This document shows positions 20,897-31,665 of a DNA stretch of 64,000 bases, in pieces. Position 1 is the stretch's first letter. Each line of letters begins with the position of its first letter. Source of the DNA: Megamerina dolium. Taxonomy: Eukaryota; Arthropoda; Insecta; Diptera; Megamerinidae. The notes under the pieces were generated by a model. That model searched no databases, was not told the origin of the DNA, and saw only the letters and a program-made list of their open reading frames with translations. The translations under genes and the position numbers were made by a program. Where the stretch lies: positions 61,666,855 through 61,730,854 of the forward strand of contig OY978525.1 in NCBI GenBank assembly GCA_963854835.1. The letters are read 5' to 3'.

Positions 20897-22187
20897 AGGA
20901 ACAGAGCCACTCACGAGGAAGTGCAAAAGCCGACGGATAACGCGAGCAAGAGCGAAGGAGGCAATAGTCCTGCCAAAGATAAATAGAAAACAGAGAGCTG
21001 GGCGCAGGTCAAACGCAAAACGCAGAACCCTAAGAAGAAGGCGACCTATACACCGCCTCCGAGACCAGACGCGATAATCATTGCACGTGATGGAAATATG
21101 TCATACAGTGACATATTTAAAACTGTGAAAAAGAATGATGTTCTACATGAAATGCGATAGAAAGCCATTCTGTGGAGCATGCAAATTCAACGGGAAGGAT
21201 ACGGGTCACTAAATCGGCAGTAGGAAGTGTCCCCTATATCAAGCAGCGTGCAAAAGGGTCAAATGAGAGTTGTACAGATCAACCTAAACCATTGTGAAGC
21301 TGCACAGGAGTTGCTCAGGCAGACAGTATACGAGCAGAAGATAGGAGCGGCTTTAGTTTGCGAGCAGTACAAAAACTTAAGCGCAGGAACCTGGATCTCT
21401 GATCATGGAAACAAATGATCATGGAAACAAAGCTGCCATATGGGCCTGTGGAAACAACTCCATCCAAGACAAGCCGCTCCTTGGGAAATCCTACTATACG
21501 CGGGCGAAGATCTGTGGAATCAATTTTTACAGCTGCTATGTGCCGCCGAGTGTGACGCAAGTCGACTATGAAAGGATTCTAGACGAACAAGTGCGAGACG
21601 CCAGAACTACTACGCCAAACGTAATAGCAGGTGACTTCAATGCATGGGCCGAGGAATGGGGCAGCAGTTATACAAATAGGCGGGGTGATGCCCTGCTCAA
21701 GGCGTTCTCCTTGCTAGACGCGGTATTGCTCAATACTGGCGGTAGGAATGCCTTCGAGAAGAATGGTCGCGGATCAATTATTGACATTACGTTCGCCAGC
21801 CGCGCGCTCGTTCGATCGACAAACTGGCAGGTGTGCGACTTTTACACACATAGCGACCACCTTGCTATTTTGATGGAAGTCGGCAATAATAAGCAGATTC
21901 GAGGGGGCCTACAGAAAACACAAACCAGAGGGTGGAAAGTGGAAATGCTCGATGAAGAAATTTTCAAACTCATTCTAGACGCGAACCCAGACTGTTCAAA
22001 CGACGTGGACAGACAGGCTGACATGCTGTCAAAATACGTAAGTAAAGCTTACGACGCCGCCATGTGCAGGAAAAGACACAATATGTTTAGAAAGCCCACG
22101 TACTGGTGGAATCAGGAGATTAATACATTAAGAAGTGAATGTCATAGAGCAAGTCGTCTCTCCCAAAGAATCCGAGGTACGCCGGAG
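20897..22187 (+). pseudogene. R1-clade retrotransposon copy 1, 5' part (ORF1 tail, endonuclease)
   Basis: The gag-like ORF1 is mostly lost: the basic region (KRKTQNPKKKATYTPPP type) is followed by a deletion that removes the first zinc knuckles, leaving KPFCGACKFNGKDTGH. ORF2 overlaps the ORF1 stop and opens RVVQINLNHCEAAQELLRQT and ALVCEQYKNLSAG. A 16-bp tandem duplication (TGATCATGGAAACAAA, 21401-21432) shifts the frame. The endonuclease then continues: ICGINFYSCYVPPSVTQVDY, NVIAGDFNAWAEEWGSSYTN, GSIIDITFASRALV, THSDHLAILME. It ends abruptly at GGTACGCCGGAG where an RTE element is inserted; coding resumes near 25482. Confidence 0.88.
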
Positions 22188-25100
22188 CAACCGGGTGGGG
22201 CTAGCGCAATCCTTGTTGAACTCATCGCAATTCAACTCACTGGCTGTCATGTAGTTTGATCTGAGCGCTATGTGATGATACCTTTATTTGTTAATGAGGG
22301 GTAGTCATATAGCTTGCTCTGCTTACTATGTGATGGCGCTTTCATTATCATTAATGGGGGCCCTCCATGTGGCGACCACCGGGCAACGTCCTCCTGGCAC
22401 CCGCTGGGAGGCGGCTAAAGTGAGTAGCGAAAATTTCCTCGGTTAGAGGTTGTGCGTTGGGTTTGGGACCCGCCACATAAAAAAACCCCCCCAATGAAAA
22501 AAACAAATATTCCTCGGATAAGGACTACCACTTTTGTTGATGACCCCCGCAAACGAAAAAAGGACAACGATTTACGGATATGCACCTGGAATGTCCGATC
22601 CCTTTATAGGGAGGGTGTCTCAATCCAGCTGGTTGATGTCCTCGAAAAATACAGAGCTGACATCACCGCTCTCCAGGAAATGCGATGGACAGGACAGGGC
22701 TGCTCCAAAAGAGCGTCCTGTGACATCTACTACAGTTGCCATGCTGAAAGGCACGAATTAGGATGTGGATTTTTGGTCAGCAAGAGACTACGACATCTTG
22801 TCTCACAGTTCACGCCTGTGAACGAACGGCTGGCCACAATCCGCATCAAGGCAAAATTTTTCAACATCAGCCTTATATGTGCCCACGCTCCGACGGATGA
22901 GAAGGACAATGTGACCAAGGAGAGCTTCTTTCAGCGCCTCGAAGAAGCTTATGACCGCTGCCCCCGCCACGATATCAAAATCGTGCTTGGCGACTTTAAT
23001 GCCAGGGTGGGCAAGGAAGGTACCTTTGGTCCAACTGTCGGAAAACACCTCCGATAACGGAATGAGGCTGATCGACTTCGCCGCAGCACGAAACATGGTA
23101 ATTGGTGGTACCAGATTCCAGAATCTCGACATCCACAAAGCGACATGGCTGTCTCCAGATCAACGTACAAGAAACCAAATTGATCATGTGGTGATTGACG
23201 GAAGGCATGCTTCCAGTGTGATGGACGTGAAATCGATCCGTGGTGCCAACATCGACTCGGATCACTTGTTGCAGCTAAGGTGCGCACACGCCTATGTGTC
23301 GCAAATAACAAGAGAAGTCCCACACAGAGAAAGCTCGACGTCAGTAAGCTGCGATCACCAGAGACAGCAGATGCATTTTCCACTCGACTATCGGATCTGC
23401 TTATGCAGAACACTCCTCCACTTGATTATACATGCGCACGGTGGATACATATATCCGACTCCATGACTACTGCTGCCGAGGAGGTAATCGGTTATTAACG
23501 GCCTCTGAGGAATGAGTAGCATGATCAGGAGGGTCGCGACGCTACCGCAGAGAAAGACGTCGCCTACAGAAGAACCCTGCGTGCAGGTGCAACTCGAGCT
23601 GTTAAGGAGCGGCACAGAGAGAAAAGGAGTGCAGAGAGACGTCTTTTCAGGCGCAAGAAGAGGGAGTTGGAAAGACGCGAGTGTGAAGAGATAGAGATGT
23701 GTACCGACAAGAATGAGACTCGAAAATTGTTCGAAAAGAGCAAGCGCCTGAGTGGAGGTTTAAATCCCGGAGCCTCTTCTTGTCGTGATGGAAATGGGAA
23801 TCTGGTTACGGATGTCCAGAGTGTACTGAGACTATGGAGGGAACACTTCTCCACGTCACTGAATGGCGATGCTACGAACAATTCCGCCAGTGGAGGAGTT
23901 TGCCCGATAACCCCAATTACAGATGATGGTGTTGATATTCCACCACCCGACTATGACGAGGTTGAAACGGCCATTTTAAGGCTGAAGAACAACAAAGCTG
24001 CAGGTGCTGATGGCCTGCCTGACGAGTTGTTTAAGACCGGAGGCAATGAGCTGCTCACCTGCATGTACCAGCTCATAAGCAGAATATGGTCGGATGAAAG
24101 CATGCCTGATGATTGGAGGCTCAGTGTTCTCTGTCCTGTACATAAAAAAGGAGACCCCACAATTTGCGCCAACTACCGTGGAATAAGTCTCCTGAGCATC
24201 GCATACAAGGTTCTATCGAGCGTACTGTGTGAAAGGTTGAAGCCTATGCTCAGCAACCTGATTGGACCTTATCAGTGTGGCTTCAGACCTGGTAAATCCA
24301 CCATCGACCAGATTTTCACACTGCGCCAAATCCTGGAGAAGACCCAAGAAAAACAGATCGACACACACCACCTATTTGTTGATTATAAAGACGCTTTCGA
24401 CAGTCCGGTAAGGGATTACCTCTACCTCTACACAACAATGTCTGAGTTCGGTATTCCTGCAAAGCTCATTCGACTTTGTAGAATGACACTGCATAACTCC
24501 CTTTGTGCAGTGAAAATTGGGAAGGACCTCTCCGCACCGTTTAATACCGAACGGGGTTTCAGACAAGGTGATTCGTTATCGTGCGACTTCTTCAATCTTA
24601 TTATGGAGAAAATAATACGAGCTGCTGATCTACGACATAATGGCACTATCTTCAACAAAAGTGTCATGTTGTTAGCGTATGCCGACGATATTGACATAAT
24701 CGGCATGAACACGTGAGCAGTCAGTGTTAGAAAGAGAGTCGCGTCGGATGGGTCTTACGGTGAACGAGGGCAAGACGAAGTATCTAGTGTCAACAAACAA
24801 AGAGTCCCGGCGTCTTGGACAGCACGTCACTGTTGACAACTACGCTTTTGAAGTAGTAAGGGACTTTGTCTATCTTGGAACCAGCATTAACAGCAGTAAT
24901 GACGTCAGCCTGGAGATCATGCGTAGGATAACTCTTGCAAACAGGTGTTACTGTGGGCTGAGTAAGCAATTGAGAAGTCGAGCCCTCTCTCGAAGAACGA
25001 AAACTACACTCTACAAGTCTCTCATCATGCCTGTCCTAACATATGGCGCTGAATCCTGGACAATTTCCACCTCGGATGAGCGAATGCTTTTAGTTTTCGA

Positions 25101-25479
25101 GAGAAAAGTCCTACGCAGGATCTTTGGACCTATTTGCGTTGGTGGCGAGTACCGAATAAGGTACAACCATGAGCTGTACGAGCTGTATGCCGATATTGAC
25201 ATAGTAAAGTGCATCAAAATCCAGCGGCTGCGCTGGCTAGGTCATGTCGAGCGAATGGAAGAACACGCTCCAGCTAAGAAGGTGTTATATTCGAAACCCG
25301 CTGGAGGACGACACAGAAAAGGAAGACCAAACCTCAGGTGGAAAGACCAAGTACTGGAGAACCTGACGGCGCTTGAAATTTCTAACTGGCGCCATCTAGC
25401 GAAGAACAGAGATGGCTGGCGAAGCATGTTATTTTCGGCCTAAATCGATATTCGGTTGTTATGGCCACATAAGTAAGTA
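22188..25479 (+). mobile_element. RTE-like non-LTR retrotransposon copy 1 (most complete)
   Basis: A 3.3-kb element with a 5' leader shared with the copy at 54.8 kb (AACCGGGTGGGGCTAGCGCA). It encodes a single endonuclease-RT protein and ends in a very short 3' tail with AAGT units (ATGGCCACATAAGTAAGTAG), as RTE elements do. It sits inside R1 copy 1. The clade call is from overall motif style and the 3' tail and is less certain than the call as a non-LTR element. Confidence 0.8.
22452..25443 (+). pseudogene. RTE-like endonuclease-reverse transcriptase
   Basis: Endonuclease blocks: DLRICTWNVRSLYREG, ADITALQEMRWTGQGC, RHDIKIVLGDFNARVG, then a frameshift near 23045. NMVIGGTRFQNLDIHKATW and NQIDHVVIDGRHAS follow, up to NIDSDH, where 4 nt are missing against the 55.4-kb copy. 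RT from 23667: LKNNKAAGADGLPDELFK, CPVHKKGDPTICANYRGISL, FRPGKSTIDQIFTLRQILEK, HHLFVDYKDAFDS, RGFRQGDSLSCDFFN and the catalytic LLAYADDIDIIGM. A CGA to TGA stop ends that frame at 24716. The C-terminal domain resumes at 24724 (LTVNEGKTKYLVS, PVLTYGAESWTIS, RRIFGPICVGGEYRIRYNHE, RWLGHVERMEEHAPAKKV). Non-functional because of at least three lesions. Confidence 0.85.
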
Positions 25480-25481
25480 GT

Positions 25482-27690
25482 AAGGAGTTTAAAAAGGCGA
25501 TCAAAAGCAGCAAGTCCGCATGCTTCAAAGAACTCTGTAAAAGGGTGGACGAGAACCCGTGGGGTGACGCGCATAAGATAGTGATATCCAACGTCATAGG
25601 TGGTAGAGGTAAAGCACCAACTTACCCTATCCTCTTAGGAAAGGTAGTAAAAACGCTTTTTCCGGCGCAAAACTTGCAACCGTATATGGTGATATCCCTA
25701 ATAGAAGAAGCAATGACAATCGACGAGTCGGAGATTATCTTAGCGGCGGAGAGATTTGGTAACGAAAAGGCGCCTGGACTTGATGGCATCCCGAATAAGG
25801 CGCTGAAGATCGCCATTAATCATAACTCGAAGCCTTTGCCCAGCTTTTTACGAGATATTTGAACGAAGGTGTTTTCTCGAAAGTATGGAAAAAACAGCGC
25901 ATGGTCCTCCTTCAGAAGCCGAATAAACCGGCGGGTGAGCCAAACGCGTATCGTCTACTTTGCATGATTGATACGATAGCCAAAATATTGGAGTGGTTGA
26001 TATGCACGCGTCTGGAACAACATCTAGAAAGGAAACCACCCGATCTGTCCGAGAACCAATTTGGTTTCAGGAGACATCGGTCGGCCATAGACGCAATTAG
26101 AAAATTGACGGACATTGCTGGCAAGGCCATAGACAAGGCACTAGATGGATTCATGGCGATAAAAAATATTGTGCAGTAGTGTCACTAGACGTACAAAATG
26201 CCTTCAACTCGGCAAACTGGCATCTTATTATGAGAGCATTGGAGGCAAAGGAAACGCCGGCGTACCTAATGCGAATAATAAATAGTTATCTGTCTGACAG
26301 ACTTCTGTTGTATGACACGGACGAAGGGCCCAAAAGCTAAGTGGTGACGGGTGGAGTGCCGCAGGGATCTGTACTTGTCCCGCTACTGTGGAACGTGCTG
26401 TACGATGGGGTGTTAAACCTTCCATTGCCAAAAGAAGCCCAGATAATTGGCTACGCTGACGACATTGCCGTGACGATCGTTGCGAAGTTCAGAGCATCTG
26501 CAGAGAGACAGCTTCGAAAATTAAGGATTGGCTCACGACGACAAAGCTCCAGCTTGCGGTACAGAAAACAGAGGCTGTACTTATCACGAGCAGAAAAACA
26601 CTAGAAACAATCACCCTAAACATTGACAGCTACAACATTACAACGCAACCTTCGTTGAGGTATCTAGGTGTGATGATTGATGCGAGGCTCAACTTCAAGG
26701 CGCATATCGAAAAAGCCTGCGGTAAGGCGGCAATAATGACAGCGGCTCTGACGAGAATCATGGCCAACATTGGTGGCGGAGTAGGAGAGCGTTCCTGGCT
26801 AAAGCTAGTCAATCAATACTGATGTACGCGGCGCCTATATGGGGGGCAGCCCTGCGGCAAAAAACAGGTTTTCAGGTTAAGCGCTATTACAGTTGCATGT
26901 GCATTTAGGACAGTGTCACAAGAAGGTGCCGGTATTATATCTGGCATTATGCCGCCGGACATAATGGCTTTGGAGTTGGTACTCTGCCCAATGGAACCAA
27001 AAGCCTGAATAGGCGGTTAACGGCAACTGAACGGAAAGAGGAGAGACAGACGAGCCTAGACGAATGGCAAAGTCAATGGGATGCCGCAGGAAAAGGGAGG
27101 TGGACCCACAGGCTTATCAGGAACGTGAAAGCTTGGATCGAAAGAGGACACGAAGAGACAGACTACTACCTTACGCAGTTTTTGACGGGCCATGGTTGTT
27201 TCAGAGAGTACCTCCACAGATTCGGTCATGATGACGCGACAGAATGTTCATTCTGCAACACTGTTGGCGAAAACGCTCAACATATCTTTTTCTTCTGCCT
27301 AAGATTTGAGACGCAGAGAATAACCATAGAGAAGATAATAAATGAAAGGATGACACCTGATAACATTGTGAGCCATATGCTGCGATCGAGTTTGCTGTGG
27401 TCTAAGATGAAAGAATGTGCTGCAATAGCTCTCAAGGAGCTCAGGAAGAAGGAGTGGCAGCGGAGAAATATAACTGCAACTGTGTGAACGCCATGTACGG
27501 GATGTTTGAAGAGGCATATTAGCTCAGCTTAGTCCTGCGAAGTAGTGCTTAACGGCGGTCCCGCAGGACACAAACAAGCTATAGAGGTCGGAGTCAAGGG
27601 TTTAGTACGTAGGCGTTCTGGTTCACAAGTCCAGCATAGTAAGATAATACTGACTGGGAGTGGTCCCGAGTGAGGTGTACCTTTAGCGGA
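25482..27690 (+). pseudogene. R1-clade retrotransposon copy 1, 3' part (RT and C-terminus)
   Basis: Continues the R1 ORF2 interrupted at 22187. Linker blocks: KEFKKAIKSSKSACFKELC, NPWGDAHKIVISN. RT: AAERFGNEKAPGLDGIPNKA, KVWKKQRMVLLQKPNKPAG, NQFGFRRHRSAIDAIRKL, VVSLDVQNAFNSANW, a stop in place of the residue before VVTGGVPQGSVLVPLLWNVL, and the catalytic IIGYADDIAVTIV. The C-terminus at 27125-27487 holds FLTGHGCFREYLHRFGHDD and a CX2CX8HX4C finger (CSFCNTVGENAQHIFFFC), typical of R1. About 200 bp of 3' untranslated sequence follows and abuts R1 copy 2 directly. Multiple frameshifts. Confidence 0.88.
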
Positions 27691-27812
27691 CAGTATGAAT
27701 CGTACATGCCGTCTACGGTTGACGGTATCTAAGAAAGATTCCCCCTTCGTATACCCGTTCTTGTCTATTTCGGCCCGCCCCCGTACACACGATGCGCTGG
27801 TTCAGAAAGTAA

Positions 27813-29268
27813 ATGGAGAAATTAAACAACAACAGCAGCAGCAGTATTAACAGCAACATCGTAATAAGTAGCGACATACAAACCCGTGGTGATAGTGGAA
27901 GCAAGGTGTCTGAAGCTGATCCAGCTAAGAGAACACCGATTACAAGTGGAGTGTGCAACATAGTGGACAATACTCCAAAAGAAGATAAAACCGAAGCTGA
28001 TCCTTTTACGCGTGCATCAAAACTGGTGCGATCGCCCATTAAGGCACTAACTGTAGAGAAACCATTAAGAGCGCGATCATCGCCACCTGCGCTGCAGAAT
28101 AGCACGCCTCTGGCTGAAGCGACACATTCGGTTGGCGACATCATGACACAATTAGGCGAGACAATCAGGAAGTTGACGGAAGCAATGCGTCTGCCGCAAC
28201 GATCGATTAATAATCAAATCAGAGATCTACTCAGCACATTAACGAGACTTCACACATGCGCTCAAACCGAGTACAATAAAATAAAAGAAGTCAGACGAAA
28301 TGTCCCCCAAAGCCTGACATTGATAGACTCAACGCCGAAGAGACCCCGCGAAGATGAACAGTTGGCTCGAAAGACACCACCCAAAAAGAATAAACCCGAC
28401 CACGAAGAAGTGCTCAAGCCAATGGCGAATGCGAGCAGGAAGGATGGAAGTAATAATCCGGCAAAAGGTAAAGAAAGAGCGGAGAAGGAGAATGGCTGGA
28501 CGCAGGTCAAGCGCAAAACACAAACCGCTAAGAAGAAGGCAACCTATACGCCGCCCCCAAGACCGGATGCGATAGTCATTGCATGTGCTGGAAACATGTC
28601 ATACATGGGCTGTTAAAAAAGACGATGCTCTGCAGGAACTCGGTGAGAACGTTTCGCGGATCAGGAAGACGGCGAAAGGAGAAATTCTGTTTAAATTAAA
28701 AAAGGCGCAGATGACGAACACGGGAGTCTATGAGAAATAGATAAGCAAGGTTCTAGGTGACCGAGCGCATATCCGAGTGCTAACACACGAGGTATCGGTG
28801 GAGATCCGCGACATAGACGAAATTACCACCAAGAAGGATATAGTGGAGGCTATCCGATCGCAAGTAAAGGAGTTAAGCTACTTCGACGAGAGAGCGATCA
28901 AATACATCAGGGAGGCGTATGCAGGCACGCAGACTGCGGTGGTAAGCCTTCCGGCTTTGGTTGCAAGGCGACTGCTTGACGCTCAGAAGATCAAGATTGG
29001 ATGGGTGGTCTGTCGAATAAGGGAAAAGCTTAACCTGAAGAAGTGTTTCAGGTGCTTGGAATACGGACATGTGGCAAAGGTGTGTACCAACGTGGACGAT
29101 AGGAGTAAAAGTTGCATGAAATATGGCGAGAAGGTTTACTTCGCAAAGGTATGCGACAAAAAACCATTCTGTGGAGCATGCAAAAGCAACGGGAAGGAGG
29201 ATACGGGTCACCAAATCGGCAGTAGGAAGTGTCCCCTATATCAAGCAGCGTGCAAAAGGCTCAAGTGA
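27813..29268 (+). pseudogene. R1-clade ORF1 (gag-like, zinc knuckle)
   Basis: Begins MEKLNNNSSSSINSN with a Ser/Asn/Thr-rich N-terminus. A basic segment (RPREDEQLARKTPPKKNKPD, KRKTQTAKKKATYTPPPRPD) carries likely RNA binding. The first frame ends at 28616 (frameshift near NMSYMGC) and resumes around 28650-28777. The nucleocapsid part has a perfect CX2CX4HX4C knuckle (KKCFRCLEYGHVAKVC), a second degenerate one (SCMKYGEKVYFAKVC, lacking a Cys and the His), and a third Cys/His cluster (FCGACKSNGKEDTGHQIGSR). Stop at 29266-29268 overlaps the ORF2 start, as in R1 elements. Confidence 0.82.
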
Positions 29269-31425
29269 GAGTTGTACAATTCAACATAAATCACTGTGAA
29301 GCTACACAGCAGCTACTGATGCAGACAATATATGAGGAGAAGATAGACGTTGCGATAATCTGCGAGCAGTACAAGAACCTAAGCGCCGGAATCTGGATCT
29401 CTGATCATGGAAACAAAGCTGCCATATGGGCCTGTGGGGGTAACTCCCTCCAAGACAAGCCACTCACTGGAAAAAGATACTATTCGCGGTCGAAGATCTG
29501 TGGAATTAATTTTTACAGCTGCTACATTCCGCCGAGTGTAACGCATGTCGACTACGAAAGGATCCTGGACGAGCTAGTAGAAGACGCTCAGCAGGCGACT
29601 TCAATGCATGGGCAATGCAAGGAATGGGGCAGCAGTTATACAAACAGACCAAAGGGTGGAAGGTGGAAACGCTAGACGAAGAAGCCTTCAGATTCATGCT
29701 ATATGAGAACCCGGACAGCTCAAACGACGTGGACGAGCAAGCCGACATGTTGGTGAAGTATGTTAGCAAAGCCTGCGACGCTGCCATGTGCAGGAAAGGA
29801 CAGAATATGTCTAGAAAGCCCGCATATTGGTGGAACGATGAAATTAACACACTAAGAAGCGAATGTCATAGAGCGAGACGACTCTCCCAAAGAAGCATAG
29901 GTACAGCGGAGCATACAAGACTGCGTAAATGCTTCAAGAAAACACGCAAGGAGTTAAAGAAGGCAATAAAAAGAAGCAAGTCCTCGTGCTTTAGAGAACT
30001 TTGTGAAAAAGTGGACGACAACCCGTGGGGCGACGCGTACAAAATAGTCATGATGAAGATCAAAGGTGGTAGAAGCCAAGCACCAACCTGCCCTATTCTC
30101 CTAGAAAAGGTGGTGAAAACACTTCTCCCGGAGAAAGATCCACAACCAAGTGTGGTGACACCCGTAGTAGAGGAAGCAGTGATAATCGACGAGGCGGAAA
30201 TAATAATGGCGGCGGAGAGGTTTGGTAACACAAAGGCGCCTGGACTTGATGGTATCCCGAACAAGGCGCTTAAGATCGCCGTTAAACATAATACGAAGGT
30301 TTTCGCTGAGCTTTATACGCGTTGCTTGAATGAAGGTGTTTTTCCGAAAGTGTGGAAGAAGCAGCGTCTAGTCCTACTTCAGAAACCGATAAACCGGCAG
30401 GTGAGCCGAGTGCGTATCGACCACTATGCATGATCGACACGATGGCCAAAATACTGGAGAGGCTGATCTGCACACGTCAGGAGCATCATCTAGAGTCGGC
30501 TGGCTTGTCTGCGAACAAATTTGGCTTTAGGAGACATCGATCCACCATAGACGCAGTCGGAAAACTAACGGGAATTGCGTGCAAGGCGATAGAGCGCGTC
30601 AGATGGATGCATGGCGACAAAAAATATTGCGCAGTTGTCACATTTGATGTGCTAAATGCTTTCAACTCGGCATTTTGGCCACATATCATAAGGGCGTTGG
30701 AGGCGAAGAAAACACCTGTGTATCTGCTGCGGATAATAAACAGCTATCTATCTAACAGGCTGTTATTATACGATACCGACGAAGGTCCCAAAAGCTATGT
30801 TGTAACGGGCGGAGTACCGCAGGGCTCCTTACTGGGCCCGTTGTTATGGAATGTGTTGTACGATGGGGTGATACACCTCTCGCTGCCAAAGGAAGCTCAG
30901 ATAATTGGGTATGCGGACGATATTGCTGTGATGATCGTTGCGAAGGAACTTTACCAGATTCAGAGCATCTGCAATGAGACAGCCTCGAAGATTAAGGAGT
31001 GGCTCACGATGACAAAGCTCCAGCTTGCAGGACAGAAAACAGAGGCGGTCCTTATTTCGAGCAGGAAAAAAATGGAAACAATCACCTTGAACATTGACGG
31101 CTATAATGTTCCAACGCAATAGTCACTGAGGTACCTTGGTGTGAGGATTGACGCGAGACTCAATTTCAAGGCTCATATTATAGCAAGGCGGCTGCAGTGA
31201 CAACGGCCCTGACGAGAATCATGGCGAATATTGGCGGCCCTAGCCAGAGTAGGAGAGCACTCCTGGCAAAAGTAAGCCAGTCGGTATTGATGTATGGGGC
31301 ACCAATATGGGAAAGAGCCCTGCGTCAAAAAACATATGTCACGAAGGCGAAAGCAGTTTTTAGGCTTAGCGCCATTAGAGTTGCCTGCGCTGCGCACGAG
31401 GCGGTCGGTGTTATATCTGGCATTA

Positions 31426-31426
<1 letters not shown>
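29250..31426 (+). pseudogene. R1-clade ORF2 (endonuclease-RT), deleted
   Basis: Endonuclease start is present (RVVQFNINHCEATQQLLMQT, VAIICEQYKNLSAG, INFYSCYIPPSVTHVDY). A deletion of a few hundred bases compared with copy 1 removes the GDFNAW catalytic block and the SDH block, joining directly to KGWKVETLDEEAFRFML near 29650. RT follows to ALKIAVKHNTKVFAELYTR, a frameshift near 30380, then GEPSAYRPLCMIDTMAKILE, NKFGFRRHRSTIDAVG, VVTFDVLNAFNSAFW, VVTGGVPQGSLLGPLLWNVL and IIGYADDIAVMIV. A TAG at 31120-31122 and a further frameshift precede the truncation. RT motifs are intact but the endonuclease is not. Confidence 0.85.
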
Positions 31427-31522
<96 letters not shown>

Positions 31523-31533
31523 TATATATATAT

Positions 31534-31580
<47 letters not shown>

Positions 31581-31599
31581 TATATATGTGTGTGTGTGT

Positions 31600-31660
<61 letters not shown>
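31427..31660. repeat. (TA)n microsatellite with CATA and TG interruptions
   Basis: Almost pure TA dinucleotides with several TATCATAT breaks and a (TG)7-like patch near 31587-31599. It starts exactly at the R1 copy 2 truncation point. Confidence 0.97.

Positions 31661-31665
<5 letters not shown>

Larger units (their letters stand above)
27690..31426 (+). mobile_element. R1-clade non-LTR retrotransposon copy 2
   Basis: Follows copy 1 head to tail. It contains a 5' leader, ORF1 and overlapping ORF2. The 3' end is lost at 31426, where sequence equivalent to VISGIMPP of copy 1 runs into a (TA)n microsatellite. Confidence 0.85.

Noticed and set aside
20765..20986. Apparent R1 ORF1 start with a new N-terminus
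   Set aside because: The first part (to about 20896) is SINE sequence in sense orientation; R1 similarity starts only after it.
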